A stretch of 64,000 nt of DNA from CAZZCU01 sp964652825 (GCA_964652825.1 CAZZCU010000005.1:46291-110290); one strand, 5' to 3'. Positions 1 to 10,141 are shown, counted from the stretch's first letter. Made by a program: numbers and translations. The notes: generated by a model from the sequence alone, not told the origin.

Positions 1-1318
1 CCATTTGTGTAATGGTGTAAGTATACCCAAGCGCCAAAGTACCTGCCTGAGCATCAGCATTGGTCACCGTGACGCTGACGGTCTTTCCGCCCGTGGCGCC
101 TCCAGCATAGGCCGAAGTGATACAAGTCAAAGTCGTGGGATTGACTACCACCACCGAATTGCAGACCGTGCCGCCGACCGATACGCTAGCCCCAGCAACG
201 AAACTGTTGCCAGTAATTGTAATCGTCGTGCCTCCGTGCCAACTACCACTGACCGGCAAGACACTGGTGATAGAGGGAGCTCCCTGATAGGTATAAGCCG
301 ATGGCAATGTCGTTGTCTGACCGTCCGCATTCGTGACCGTCAGTGCGTAAGTTCCACCGCTACCAGCAGCTGTTACGCAAGTTAACTTTGTCTGCGACAC
401 AAAAGTTGTTGTAGCACATGCAATATCGCCGATCTTGACACCAGCTCCCGTCGCATAATCCAATCCAGTGATCGTAATCGTTTGCCCACCCGTAATAGGT
501 CCGGCCTTTGGACTGATTGAAGTGATAGTGGGTGCATTGTTGGCTAGAGTGGTAAACACAACATCATTGGTATTACCATCGGAGACACCCTGAGAATCCA
601 GAGCGTTTACACGAACTTTGTACGCCGTGTTCTTGGTCAGGCCACTGATCGTAAAAGACTGACTTGGTGCAACCACCGAGCCTTTCAAAGTCGCCGCGCC
701 ATCATCATCGACAAGATAAATAAAATAGGAGTTCGCACCGACGACATGCGTCCAGTTGACAGTGACCGAGTTACCCCGGAGTTCCGTAAGTGACCCGACC
801 CCGGAAAACAGCAAATTGCTGACCCCTGAACCACTGACATCCGCACCGGAACTGAACTGTGAGTTAGCCTCAAATTTCAGTCCATACGTTAACTTGATCT
901 TGCCACGAACCATGCCGCCAATTACGGGTGTGAACTGCACGTATACACGACATGAGACACCGGAATCGACCGGCTCGCTGTCTTCAAACGGACAATCGGT
1001 CTTGGCTATTGAATATGAAGTCGTGTTAGTGACCTCAAGCTTCCCAAGATAGATAGGATACTCCGACGAGTTAAATAAAGTGATGACTTGCGCCGGCGAA
1101 ATCTCGCCGATCGGTACGTCACCAAAATCTTTAATCGAAGGCAAAAATGTTAAAGCGGAGTTACCAACATCACCAATAGTCCCAGACTCCGACTTGGTGC
1201 CGGACATTGTACTCTTTTCAACGAACTTTTCCGTTGCCTCGGGACTGCTACTCTCGCACGCCGACGTCGCGAACATCGTGAGCAGCAAGGCAGACATGAC
1301 TGAATACTTATTCGTCAT
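1..1318 (-). CDS. TIG/FnIII-domain lipoprotein, 3' end outside the window
   Basis: The reading frame opens at an ATG at 1318 and stays open to the window edge, so about 439 codons are visible and the C-terminus is missing. Residues 1-21 form a lipoprotein signal (hydrophobic stretch, then T-S-A-C with Cys21). After a Ser/Glu-rich linker come an ASH/choice-of-anchor-like beta domain (about 50-150), a fibronectin type III-like domain containing VNWTHVVGA (about 165-255) and two IPT/TIG domains (about 260-430). It is a close paralogue of the next gene upstream, so NHL repeats probably follow outside the window (inference). The start codon overlaps that gene's stop as ATGA, which implies translational coupling. 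Likely an outer-membrane or surface-exposed lipoprotein; no substrate can be named. Confidence 0.85.
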   Translation of the reverse strand, partial: MTNKYSVMSALLLTMFATSACESSSPEATEKFVEKSTMSGTKSESGTIGDVGNSALTFLPSIKDFGDVPIGEISPAQVITLFNSSEYPIYLGKLEVTNTTSYSIAKTDCPFEDSEPVDSGVSCRVYVQFTPVIGGMVRGKIKLTYGLKFEANSQFSSGADVSGSGVSNLLFSGVGSLTELRGNSVTVNWTHVVGANSYFIYLVDDDGAATLKGSVVAPSQSFTISGLTKNTAYKVRVNALDSQGVSDGNTNDVVFTTLANNAPTITSISPKAGPITGGQTITITGLDYATGAGVKIGDIACATTTFVSQTKLTCVTAAGSGGTYALTVTNADGQTTTLPSAYTYQGAPSITSVLPVSGSWHGGTTITITGNSFVAGASVSVGGTVCNSVVVVNPTTLTCITSAYAGGATGGKTVSVTVTNADAQAGTLALGYTYTITQM

Positions 1319-4300
1319 TTTAGCCTCACTACGCCGTAGGGGGTTGTCAACAGCAACCCTTCGGTGGCGCTGTATCCCGCACCAAACGGGAATGCTAACT
1401 GCGTTTCCTGGACAATCTCACCAAATTTCTCGCCATATGGATATTGACTATGGTGTGCATGACTTGCAGGCGCCTGATTTCCGGTAATCGTTGTCACCGC
1501 ACCTGATGTTGGATCATAAATTCGCGCGGCATGGTTAGTGTAATCGGCAATGTATAGACGTGTGCCGTCAGTCGCCATTGCACGGGGACTGTAGAATCTG
1601 GCCGTCGAGACATCGGTTGCATTCAGCATACCCGCCGTACCGGCGTTCAGCGACACCACCTGGAAATTACTCAGGTCGATACGACGAAGTTTGTGATCAC
1701 CGCCGGAGGTCAGATACATTTGCGAACCGATAATCGCCAAACGATAAGGAGAAGCAAGCGTTGCTACCGTACCAATGCCATCCACGGAGCCATTCACGCC
1801 ACTACCGGCCACAGTATCAACGCTATTGTTGCTAAGATTCAGCCGGCGAATGCGATGATTCGCGTAGTCCGCTATATAAAGATAGGTACAATTTGCGTTC
1901 GCCACGACACCAATGGGGCCGTTAAAACGCGCTGCACTACCGACACCATTCACAAAGCTAGCCGTATTATACGTCCCCGCGATAGTTGTCGTCGTACCAT
2001 TAGCGGGATTCACGGAACGAATGATTTGTCCCGAGTACTCGGCAACGTAAAGCATGTTGTTGCAATAAGTAATATCACGAGGCGAATTGAAGGTAGCCGC
2101 CGTTCCCATACCATCTGCTCCGCCCGCGGCCCCGGAACCCGCGATGGTGGTAGTTACACCCGTGGTTAAATCAAGATGACGAATACGATGAAATCCAGAG
2201 TCCGCGATATAAGCGTCAGTGCCGTTGACAACCATGCCATAGGGAGTGCTAAATCGGGCATTGGCGCCATCCAGATAAGTGCCATACCATGGTGTCTGAT
2301 AATGTCCGATAAACGTCGTGACTTCACCGCTGGAAATATGTACCCGACGAATATTTTGCGAAGCATCGGCTACATAAACATACGTACCATCGGTTTCAAT
2401 TCCAGTAATGGTCCTGAACCTGGCACTCGTGGCGATTGGCGAATCAAGAATTTCAGGGGTGTTATACAAACCAGCTAAAACTGAGACGCTGCCATCCTCC
2501 AGCGATACACGGCGAAGCAAATGCACGGTCTCAGCAATGAAAAGATCCGTGCCATCCGTCGCAATGCTGGAGGGCGTATTAAAGCGCGCCGTTCCAGCCG
2601 CACCGTCGATATGCCCAGCCGTTCCGCTACCCGAGAAGGTTGTTACCACGCCGGTGCTGACATTGACTTTCCGAATGCGATGATTACTAGCATCGGCGAC
2701 ATACAAGTTTCCGTCAACGTAGACCAACTCCCGCGGGTTATTAAACTGAGCAGCAACGCCTGTCGCATCATTAAAGCCCGCCGTCGAACCGGCTAGAGTG
2801 GTCACCGCGCCGGTTGTGGGATTAAATCGACGAATTCGATGATTCGTCATATCCGCGATATATAAATAGGTACCATCCGTTGTCATGCCACGAGGACCAG
2901 CGAAGCGCGCGTCGGCTCCACTCGCAGCGTCGGTAGTACCTGCCGTTGCCAGTGCTCCGGCAACCGTCGAAATCGCACCGGTCGTTCCATCAATCTTGCG
3001 GATCACATGATTGCCGTGTTGCGTGAAGTAGTAATCCGATCCTAGTTTAGTAATTGCAAACGTACCGGTCATACTGGCATCCGCAGCTGCACCATCGGTG
3101 TCACCAACAATACATGGTTGACCGGAAAACCTGGATACATTGCCGTTCGACAAGTTTACCCGCCAGATCGCATAATCATCGTAGCCGGTAACTAATAGAT
3201 CACTGCCATCGAAGTACAAACCTGTTGGGGTTCGGAACCTTGTCTCCGCAGGTGAGCCACCCTGACAACCAAACGGATATTGTGCTCCGGCAATCAGCGA
3301 TGATTCGGTGAATTGATAATTAAACGCTTTCGGTAACGTACCAGACTGATTATCGCTATTGGTTACCACAACATCTGACGGTAAACCACCGACTGCCTGT
3401 GGCTGCGCGGTGGTCACACAAGTCAAGGAGGTGCTCGCATTCCACACAACGTTCTGACAGGGTAAGCCGCCAATTGTCACATTGGCACCGCTCAGAAAAT
3501 TCGCCCCAGTGATCGTCACCGAGGTCCCACCCTGCCAAGTACCAAATACCGGACTGATCGATGTTACCGTCGGTGCATATTGATAAGAATAGTGGTTAAA
3601 ACTGGCTTTCTGGCCATCCGGATTCGTAAGCGACACAGTATACGCACCGACGGCTGCCGCAGGTGTAACACATGTTGCCGATGTCGGTGACACGTAAGCG
3701 GATGAGGTACATGCAACCTCCCCCACCTTCAGACTGAGATCGGCTTGGAAGTATTGTCCGGTTACGGTAACAGTCGTACCTCCGGCTAACGCACCTGCCG
3801 CCGGCGCTATCGCCGCAATTATGGGCGCCTTGGCAGACAAAGTGCTCGCGGCACGATCACGCTTGTTATCATCAACGAAATCATAGGAATCCACCAGACG
3901 AGCACGCCAGGTATATTCCGTATTCAGCGCCAAGCCGGTAACTTTATAAGACGTCGTCGGTGCATCGACACGTGCGACTTCCGTCTCGGTTTCGCCATTG
4001 ATGCTATAGATAAGATACTTCGTGGCACCAACAACATGCGTCCAGTTGATGGTCATTTCGTTACCACCGATATCGCTGATCGAATCAATTCCGGGGAAAA
4101 CCAGACTGCTGCCACCGATACCATACAAGTCGCCGCTGACTTCCTGACTTCCATCGCCAATGGTTAGACCAAATTTGGCGGTAATCTTCGCGACACGATC
4201 ACCGGCAGTTGTTGGTTTGAAGACGATATCGATTTCGCAACCTGATCCAGGCAGAAATAGCGACGTCGTACCCGGACAATTGTGACCCTCGATCTTGAAG

Positions 4301-4554
4301 TCCGATTCGTCAGACAGAGAAATCGTGGATATGAAAAAACTCTTCTTGCTTAAATTCTGCAATGTAATCGCGTGCCGCACCGATGATTGCGTATAACGCA
4401 CCAAACCGAAATTTTCCTCGTCAGGGAAAAAACCGATCGTTATGCCCTGTACAGCCGCCTGCTTCTCACTTTCTTCGGAATTGCTGTCGCAACCCGTCAA
4501 CCCAACAAAAATAGTCGCAAGGCAGCATAAAGTATGTAATCGCAACAAACTCAT
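1315..4554 (-). CDS. Giant surface lipoprotein with TIG and NHL repeats
   Basis: 1079 residues. I start at the ATG at 4554 rather than an in-frame codon at 4599, because it gives a clean lipoprotein signal (LTGC lipobox, Cys22) and has GAGG about 11 nt upstream. Order of domains: ASH-like beta domain with a C...C pair (about 35-140), FnIII-like domain with INWTHVVGA (about 160-245), two IPT/TIG domains (about 250-425), then a long array of NHL-type repeats (about 430-1060) recognisable by recurring Y-I-A-D-x-x-N-H-R-I-R-R and V-x-T-x-A-G-S motifs. NHL arrays fold as beta-propellers, so one or two propellers are likely at the C-terminus. Probably exported and lipid-anchored; binding partner unknown. 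Its stop overlaps the downstream paralogue as ATGA. Confidence 0.9.
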   Translation of the reverse strand: MSLLRLHTLCCLATIFVGLTGCDSNSEESEKQAAVQGITIGFFPDEENFGLVRYTQSSVRHAITLQNLSKKSFFISTISLSDESDFKIEGHNCPGTTSLFLPGSGCEIDIVFKPTTAGDRVAKITAKFGLTIGDGSQEVSGDLYGIGGSSLVFPGIDSISDIGGNEMTINWTHVVGATKYLIYSINGETETEVARVDAPTTSYKVTGLALNTEYTWRARLVDSYDFVDDNKRDRAASTLSAKAPIIAAIAPAAGALAGGTTVTVTGQYFQADLSLKVGEVACTSSAYVSPTSATCVTPAAAVGAYTVSLTNPDGQKASFNHYSYQYAPTVTSISPVFGTWQGGTSVTITGANFLSGANVTIGGLPCQNVVWNASTSLTCVTTAQPQAVGGLPSDVVVTNSDNQSGTLPKAFNYQFTESSLIAGAQYPFGCQGGSPAETRFRTPTGLYFDGSDLLVTGYDDYAIWRVNLSNGNVSRFSGQPCIVGDTDGAAADASMTGTFAITKLGSDYYFTQHGNHVIRKIDGTTGAISTVAGALATAGTTDAASGADARFAGPRGMTTDGTYLYIADMTNHRIRRFNPTTGAVTTLAGSTAGFNDATGVAAQFNNPRELVYVDGNLYVADASNHRIRKVNVSTGVVTTFSGSGTAGHIDGAAGTARFNTPSSIATDGTDLFIAETVHLLRRVSLEDGSVSVLAGLYNTPEILDSPIATSARFRTITGIETDGTYVYVADASQNIRRVHISSGEVTTFIGHYQTPWYGTYLDGANARFSTPYGMVVNGTDAYIADSGFHRIRHLDLTTGVTTTIAGSGAAGGADGMGTAATFNSPRDITYCNNMLYVAEYSGQIIRSVNPANGTTTTIAGTYNTASFVNGVGSAARFNGPIGVVANANCTYLYIADYANHRIRRLNLSNNSVDTVAGSGVNGSVDGIGTVATLASPYRLAIIGSQMYLTSGGDHKLRRIDLSNFQVVSLNAGTAGMLNATDVSTARFYSPRAMATDGTRLYIADYTNHAARIYDPTSGAVTTITGNQAPASHAHHSQYPYGEKFGEIVQETQLAFPFGAGYSATEGLLLTTPYGVVRLK

Positions 4555-4757
4555 ATTTACTCGACCTCTATGAAGGTGTTTTCGGAGTAAATAATCCAAA
4601 CTTAAATTTTTCTTCTTGATCGCCGTAAATTTGGAGGGTTCAGCTAAGAATTAAGAATTTAAATAATCGTCTGTCACTTCGCCATTTTCTAAAGTTTTAC
4701 ATTATGACTCCGACAAGAGCTTCGTAACCAGAAGGATAATAAGAAGGAAGCCACCGC

Positions 4758-5468
4758 ATGTTCAGTTTGCCATTAGGTATTCTTTCAACCGCTTTAGTCG
4801 TCTTTTTCTCAATCGAAAAGGGCTCCTGGGGCCTTTATATCAATCATCACGCAATCGTTATCGTGGTTTTTGGTACTATTACAATTCTGTTATTCTCGAC
4901 ACCGACCGGTGTCATCAAGGCTTTGATAGGCAGCATTGGTGAGCTTTTTAGAACTAAGGCAAATTCCAAAGATTTTGCCAGTGATCTACGCGCACTATCA
5001 ACGACACGGACGCTGCAACAAAAATCAGGCAATCCACTAATGAACTATGCGGTGGGGTTATGGGATTCCGGCGTCGACTCGGAATTGTTCGTGGTGCTGC
5101 TATCGCAAAAACGCCATGAGCTTGAGAATGAAGATGCCGATGCCGTACAAGCCTTACGAAATTTGGCAAAATATCCTCCCGCACTTGGTATGACCGGTAC
5201 TGTCATCGGCTTGGTTAAACTATTCGCGCAGTTAGGCGCCGAAGACAAAGCCGGCCTCGGTCCGGCACTCGCCTTGGCAATGACGGCGACATTCTTCGGT
5301 CTGATTATGGCTAACGCAGTCATTACACCGATGGCCGACCGCCTACATGTCCAGCAAATGACCAAGAAACGCGATTTAAACGCGGCTTATCAGGCAATAC
5401 TTCTGATTAATCGCAACGAACCGGTGGAACTATTGACAGGAGATACTGATGCGGCAGAAGCAGCGTAA
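4758..5468 (+). CDS. motA: MotA-like flagellar stator / proton-channel subunit
   Basis: 236 residues with four predicted membrane segments (about 2-20, 30-52, 140-163, 172-195), the MotA topology. The TM3-TM4 block beginning YPPALGMTGTVIGLV and ending in a TM4 with GPALALAMTATFFGL carries the family's conserved Pro-Ala and Gly residues. MotA with MotB forms the ion-conducting stator that drives flagellar rotation. A good Shine-Dalgarno (AAGAAGGAAG) precedes the ATG. It overlaps the MotB-like gene by 20 nt. The cytoplasmic loop (about 55-138) is shorter than in E. coli MotA. A role in another MotA/TolQ/ExbB-type complex cannot be excluded, but the MotB-like partner supports a stator. Confidence 0.88.
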   Translation: MFSLPLGILSTALVVFFSIEKGSWGLYINHHAIVIVVFGTITILLFSTPTGVIKALIGSIGELFRTKANSKDFASDLRALSTTRTLQQKSGNPLMNYAVGLWDSGVDSELFVVLLSQKRHELENEDADAVQALRNLAKYPPALGMTGTVIGLVKLFAQLGAEDKAGLGPALALAMTATFFGLIMANAVITPMADRLHVQQMTKKRDLNAAYQAILLINRNEPVELLTGDTDAAEAA

Positions 5469-6141
5469 CGCCGCCAGAGCTCAACCTCGGCACGCGCGCA
5501 TTGAGCGCGTCGAACCAGTCGAAGTCAACTCCGAGGAATCGCATCTTTGGGCTGTATCTTATTCCGATTTATTGATGGTTCTGATGAGCTTCTTCATCAT
5601 CTTCTTTTCCATTGAAGAAGACTCGCGCGATGATCTGCTCAAGGAAATCGCCGTGACGATCGCTCCTAATACGAATACGCTTGCCGCGGCGAACTCACCC
5701 GCAAGTCAAACAAAAATACTTAATCTGGAAGCAATCGCCACAGTCTTAAACACAAATCTGGCTGATGAAAATACTATGACTCTAACCGAAGTAAAAAAAG
5801 GCACGGTTCACGTTCAGTTTCCTGAAAATGCCTTTGCCATCCGACAATACAAGTTATCCAAGGAATTAAAAGGAAATCTGAAAAATCTGGTCGATGCCAC
5901 CAAGCCATTCGCGGATCGGATTAAGTTGACATTTATTGGTCACAGCGACTCGCGGCAATTGATCATCAGAGATGATGATGGAATCATCAAGGACAACTAT
6001 GTTCTGAGCGCCTTGCGCGCCAATGAAGCCATGCAGTATGCCGCAACGTTGGGCATCCCAGCTGAAACCCTGTACTTGCAGGGATCGGCGAGCAATGCCC
6101 TCAACTCACGCACAATATCCGTGCGTATCGAACGACGTTAA
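5449..6141 (+). CDS. motB: MotB-like stator protein with OmpA domain
   Basis: 230 residues. A basic cytoplasmic N-terminus is followed by W-A-V-S-Y-S-D-L-L-M and a single membrane helix (about 34-55). Asp40 sits where MotB has its essential proton-carrying Asp. The C-terminal part (about 155-230) is an OmpA-type peptidoglycan-binding domain, with G-H-S-D-S, a downstream L-S-A-L-R-A-N block and a final N-S-R-T-I-S-V-R-I strand. Expected role: anchoring the MotA/B stator to the cell wall. The start overlaps motA by 20 nt and has GGAGA about 6 nt upstream. The stop overlaps by 4 nt the stop of the convergent lipoprotein gene. Confidence 0.87.
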   Translation: MRQKQRNAARAQPRHARIERVEPVEVNSEESHLWAVSYSDLLMVLMSFFIIFFSIEEDSRDDLLKEIAVTIAPNTNTLAAANSPASQTKILNLEAIATVLNTNLADENTMTLTEVKKGTVHVQFPENAFAIRQYKLSKELKGNLKNLVDATKPFADRIKLTFIGHSDSRQLIIRDDDGIIKDNYVLSALRANEAMQYAATLGIPAETLYLQGSASNALNSRTISVRIERR

Positions 6142-7172
6142 CGCCCAAAGATTCTTCGGCGACCGATAAAGCCACCACCGTTGGCAGCACGACGAAAATT
6201 AAATGCACCGCCCCCGCTGCGACGGAAAGAAGACCAATTCCTTAAGCCCTGACGAACTGGTCCGTTACCGGCACCCCAGCGTCCATAAAGGTTCATCCCA
6301 CTACCACCGCTGACGTCACCATTCAAGCCGGCATCGATTTCGCGACTGGCAGCGACAATGATCGGCTCAACTCCTGTAAAATCAGATCGTAGCTTGGCGG
6401 TGGTTTCGCCACTGCAATGCAAGGAATCGTATGCTTCCGCCAATGCGAGATCGCCAAAGCGATTGACCACATCGGGCGGCAAGGTCTTCCATGCTTCGGT
6501 ACGCTTGGCCGGCGTGACATCCGCACCCAAAATACTGGGCGGCAAAAAATTACTAAACGCGGCGAGTCGATAACCCTTGCTGGCACCAGCAGCAACATCC
6601 TGCACCAGGGCCAATCCAAGCTCGGATTTAAAAGATGTGAAAACTTCGTTTTCCACCAGATTCTGCCCTGAACTATCCAGCTTGACTAAAAACTCCGAGA
6701 GAAAATAAGCAAATGCTCGCAGAGTCGCATGATTGATATTTTCTTCCGTAGCAACCGTGTTTTTCTGCGCGCTCCCAGCCGCAGTTTCCTGCTTAACAAA
6801 AATAGCCGGTGTACCACCGACAATCTGCCAACAGCTGATTAGCGTCGTATCGGTGGAATTATGACAGTCATTCGCAATATCTTCCGTTAGAATCAGGCGT
6901 CCGCGCATATCGCGAAAGAATGCATTTTGCAAAGCCAGCGGCACAGCCGACAATACGCGATTGATCGTACTTTTATATTGCTCCGAACCGACAACCTGCG
7001 TGGCCTTTGCAACGACTTTACCACTCCCCTGACAAACATTGGTTGTCAGACTGGCGCCAGAAAAATTATCCAATGAACTGGTGGAACTTGTCGGGATATT
7101 GCCACTAGGCTGCTTACAAGCAAAAAGAGCAACGACCCCAAGGCAACATAGCGAACCTCTATAGCTCAGCAT
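6138..7172 (-). CDS. Hypothetical lipoprotein with Gly/Arg-rich C-terminus
   Basis: 344 residues; family not recognised. A signal peptide ends in L-F-A-C (Cys19), so export and lipid anchoring are likely. The middle is largely alpha-helical with scattered Cys residues (including a DCHNS and an SCW segment). The last 50 residues are unusually rich in Gly, Arg and Asn (RRSGGGAFNFRR and similar), which suggests a disordered basic tail. The start is supported by GGAGG 7 nt upstream. The stop is convergent with, and overlaps by 4 nt, the motB-like gene. Confidence 0.75.
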   Translation of the reverse strand: MLSYRGSLCCLGVVALFACKQPSGNIPTSSTSSLDNFSGASLTTNVCQGSGKVVAKATQVVGSEQYKSTINRVLSAVPLALQNAFFRDMRGRLILTEDIANDCHNSTDTTLISCWQIVGGTPAIFVKQETAAGSAQKNTVATEENINHATLRAFAYFLSEFLVKLDSSGQNLVENEVFTSFKSELGLALVQDVAAGASKGYRLAAFSNFLPPSILGADVTPAKRTEAWKTLPPDVVNRFGDLALAEAYDSLHCSGETTAKLRSDFTGVEPIIVAASREIDAGLNGDVSGGSGMNLYGRWGAGNGPVRQGLRNWSSFRRSGGGAFNFRRAANGGGFIGRRRIFGR

Positions 7173-7197
7173 CGCAAAACCTCCATATTCCGTGTGA

Positions 7198-7881
7198 CTA
7201 ATCTTTTTTCTTGAATAACTGATCGGCTAATTTTTGGTGTCGCGAAGGACCGGCATCGACATCTTTCGCATGCATATCAAATAGTTTGTAACGAACGGCA
7301 TCTTTATCGAGAGGTTTTTTTGCCAAACACTGAACTACGTGTTTTCCATCGGCAATGCCTTCGTGATAAAACAAAATCCGCAAACCCTTCAGGTTGTTAA
7401 GCAACTCATTCGGCTCAAAGTAAAAATTGCGAAAAGCCTCGTCTTTACCGATAGGCTCACGCATTTCTTCCGACATTAATGATTCAACAATCAGTGTACC
7501 ACCCTGCTTTAGCGCGCGCACCATATCCGAATAATAACGCGGGGTGTTAGGCTTGAAGTTATGCATAACGATAGTTTCGTATTCCATCAAACCCATCAGA
7601 AACATATCAAGATCCGCTCGTTTAGCTTCCAGCTGCACGTTGTTTTCGGTAGCCAGATCACTTGCCCGCTTAACCGCTACTTGTGAAATATCGAAACCCT
7701 TAACGACAAAACCCTGTTTCGCCAGAAATACCGCGTTGACACCCTCGCCCATCGCGATATCCAGAGCCTTGCCTTTTTGCAATCGCGGTAACATCTGCGC
7801 TAAAAACGCCGACGGCTCCTTGCCGTGCTGATACGCTGCTTTTGCATAAAAATCATTCCAATAAGCATCCGCTGTTTTCAT
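7198..7881 (-). CDS. Class I SAM-dependent methyltransferase (TehB-like)
   Basis: 227 residues. Motif I of the Rossmann methyltransferase fold is present as A-L-D-I-A-M-G-E-G (about 39-47), followed by an acidic strand end in F-D-I-S (about 64-67) and a D-L-D segment (about 88-90). The N-terminal pattern (WNDFYAKAAYQHGKEPSAFL) resembles the TehB/tellurite-resistance-like group of small-molecule methyltransferases. That specificity is inferred; the substrate is unknown. It lies 22 nt downstream of the antiporter gene on the same strand, so the two are probably co-transcribed. Confidence 0.78.
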   Translation of the reverse strand: MKTADAYWNDFYAKAAYQHGKEPSAFLAQMLPRLQKGKALDIAMGEGVNAVFLAKQGFVVKGFDISQVAVKRASDLATENNVQLEAKRADLDMFLMGLMEYETIVMHNFKPNTPRYYSDMVRALKQGGTLIVESLMSEEMREPIGKDEAFRNFYFEPNELLNNLKGLRILFYHEGIADGKHVVQCLAKKPLDKDAVRYKLFDMHAKDVDAGPSRHQKLADQLFKKKD

Positions 7882-7903
7882 TCCAATTCTTTCGAGCCTA
7901 CAA

Positions 7904-10141
7904 TCAGACTCGTACCTCCTCCGCGGTAAACTCTTTGGCCAGATTCAATAACTTAGAACTATTGCCCACTACCCACAACACGTCACCATTTTGAAGACGC
8001 ATATCAGAGCGAGGGCTACGTATACGCTCCGGACCTCGCTCAAGACCGACGACGATGCCATCGTAATTTTCAGTGATGCCGGCATCACGAATGGTTTTCT
8101 GTTCGAGCTTCGCCCGCTGCTCAACGACAAATCGACGCAAGGTGTACGCTGGCATGTCTTCGGGGCTTTCCATGACTTCGGCGCCGCTCTTGACGTCTTC
8201 ACGAAACTTCTCGATTTCACTATCGGTGGCAAAGCACATAACCACATCGCCGGGATAAATACGTTCGGCGGCTTTCGGCGCAACGAGAATACGTTTACCG
8301 CGCTTGATCATGACCACATTCAAACCGTACTTTTCCCGCAGCTGCAATTCGAGCAGGGATTTACCAACCAGGAACGACCCATCTGACACCACAACGTCAG
8401 CCAAGTGCGCATCCCACGGCGCCAGTCTTTTGTGCAAAGTCGGATGGCCACTGATAATCTGCTGCGCTTGAAATGAATCCGAAAGTTGACTTTCAAACCA
8501 GCGATAATAACTCTCCACCCGTTGGCGAAAAATAAAGAAAATCAAAGTTAACGCCGCAACCGTCAATGACAACGCAACCCGGATTGGGAAATATTCGATG
8601 CTAAGCAAACCGATCATCAATACCGTACCAACGCGGCTGATAATCATACTCAGACCCTGTGGAACCGTTCCTCGTGCCTCGCCTTCGACTTGTCCGCGAA
8701 ACGTTGTAAACATCGCCCAAATGAACGGCGCCGACAGTAAAAAGGCAATCAACCAGGCGCCCAGCGATAAATAGAGCTGATCTTGCACATGCTGCGCCGC
8801 CCACGGAATAAACTGATTCGCGACAACAGCGAACACGGCAATAACGATCACCGCGTTCGCAAACCAACGCGCCAACCGACGTAACATAGCCTGTCGACTT
8901 TCCTGCCGGACAGTCCGTCGCTGAAACCACATAATATATTGATCGATGGCGGCTTTGGTTTTTTCCGGCAAGTGCTCATTGAGAGCCTGCGCTGCGGCCC
9001 CAGACCACTTGATCAGATAAGGAGTCGTGAACGTGGTGACTAACGATGCCGCGACAATGACCGGGTACAATCGCTCGTTAATCACGCCGTAGCTTAGACC
9101 GAGTGTGGCAATGATGAACGAAAACTCACCGATCTGCGCCATACTAAAGCCGGTTTGCACCGATGTTTGCACGGTCTGACCGGTAGCCAATGCTCCGGCA
9201 GTAACCGCCACCATTTTGCCGCCGATAATAATGATGGTTAAAACCAGAACCGACGTCCAATTATTCACCAGAATCACCGGATCAAGCAACATCCCCACCG
9301 AGACAAAGAAGACCGCGCCAAAGACATCCCGTAGCGGCAGCATCAAATGCTCGATGCGTTTAGCCTCCGAGCTTTCCGCAAGAATGGAGCCCATGATAAA
9401 AGCGCCCAGTGCCACGGAATAATGGAAATACGCTGATAGCGTCACCAAACCCAAACAAAGACCGACGGATAAAACCGTGAGCATTTCGTCGTTACCATAA
9501 CGCGCAACGGCACGAACCGCGCGCGGCACCAGAAACATACCTACCAAGAACCAAACGCCGACAACAATACCCAGACGCGTACCAGTAATCAGCAGTTCCA
9601 TTGCGCTAAGACTGTCACGGGTGGCGATGCTGGTAAGTGCAACCATCATCACAATCGCCGCCAAATCCTCGACAATCAGAATGCCGAAAACCAATTCGAC
9701 GAAACGTTTGGTTTTAAGACCCAGCTCTTCAAATGCCTTGATGATAATAGTCGTCGAAGAAATAGAAACCATGGCCGCGAGGAAAATGGCGTCCATCACA
9801 TTCCAACCCATCAACCTGCCGCTGAAGAAACCAAGAAAAATCATGACTGCAATCTGAACCGTGGCCGTCACGCTTGCGGACATGCCGACGCGCATCAAAC
9901 GCCGGAAACTAAATTCCAAGCCCAAGCTGAACATCAAAAAGATCACGCCAAGTTCGGCGAGAATATTAATGTTTGGTTTGTCGACTACGGAGAGAATCGG
10001 CGGCGAGTACGGCCCAACAATCAAGCCGGCCAAAATATAGCCCAAGACAACCGGCTGTTTAATTCGACGAAAAATAAAGGTGACGATCGCTGCTACACCA
10101 AGAATAAGTGCAAGATCGCGAATAATAGCTGGCAAATGCAT
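7904..10141 (-). CDS. CPA2 family cation:proton antiporter with two RCK_C domains
   Basis: 745 residues. The first 385 residues form the Na+/H+ exchanger fold of the KefB/KefC-type CPA2 family: about 12 helices, with GYILAGLIVGPYSPP near the N-terminus and F-S-L-G-L-E-F-S after helix 3. Then come a linker, three further membrane helices (about 415-545) and two TrkA-C (RCK_C) regulatory domains (about 570-650 and 685-742), without a visible nucleotide-binding RCK_N domain between them. Function: K+ or Na+ efflux in exchange for protons at the inner membrane, probably gated by a ligand of the RCK_C domains. Ion specificity cannot be read from sequence. Confidence 0.88.
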   Translation of the reverse strand: MHLPAIIRDLALILGVAAIVTFIFRRIKQPVVLGYILAGLIVGPYSPPILSVVDKPNINILAELGVIFLMFSLGLEFSFRRLMRVGMSASVTATVQIAVMIFLGFFSGRLMGWNVMDAIFLAAMVSISSTTIIIKAFEELGLKTKRFVELVFGILIVEDLAAIVMMVALTSIATRDSLSAMELLITGTRLGIVVGVWFLVGMFLVPRAVRAVARYGNDEMLTVLSVGLCLGLVTLSAYFHYSVALGAFIMGSILAESSEAKRIEHLMLPLRDVFGAVFFVSVGMLLDPVILVNNWTSVLVLTIIIIGGKMVAVTAGALATGQTVQTSVQTGFSMAQIGEFSFIIATLGLSYGVINERLYPVIVAASLVTTFTTPYLIKWSGAAAQALNEHLPEKTKAAIDQYIMWFQRRTVRQESRQAMLRRLARWFANAVIVIAVFAVVANQFIPWAAQHVQDQLYLSLGAWLIAFLLSAPFIWAMFTTFRGQVEGEARGTVPQGLSMIISRVGTVLMIGLLSIEYFPIRVALSLTVAALTLIFFIFRQRVESYYRWFESQLSDSFQAQQIISGHPTLHKRLAPWDAHLADVVVSDGSFLVGKSLLELQLREKYGLNVVMIKRGKRILVAPKAAERIYPGDVVMCFATDSEIEKFREDVKSGAEVMESPEDMPAYTLRRFVVEQRAKLEQKTIRDAGITENYDGIVVGLERGPERIRSPRSDMRLQNGDVLWVVGNSSKLLNLAKEFTAEEVRV

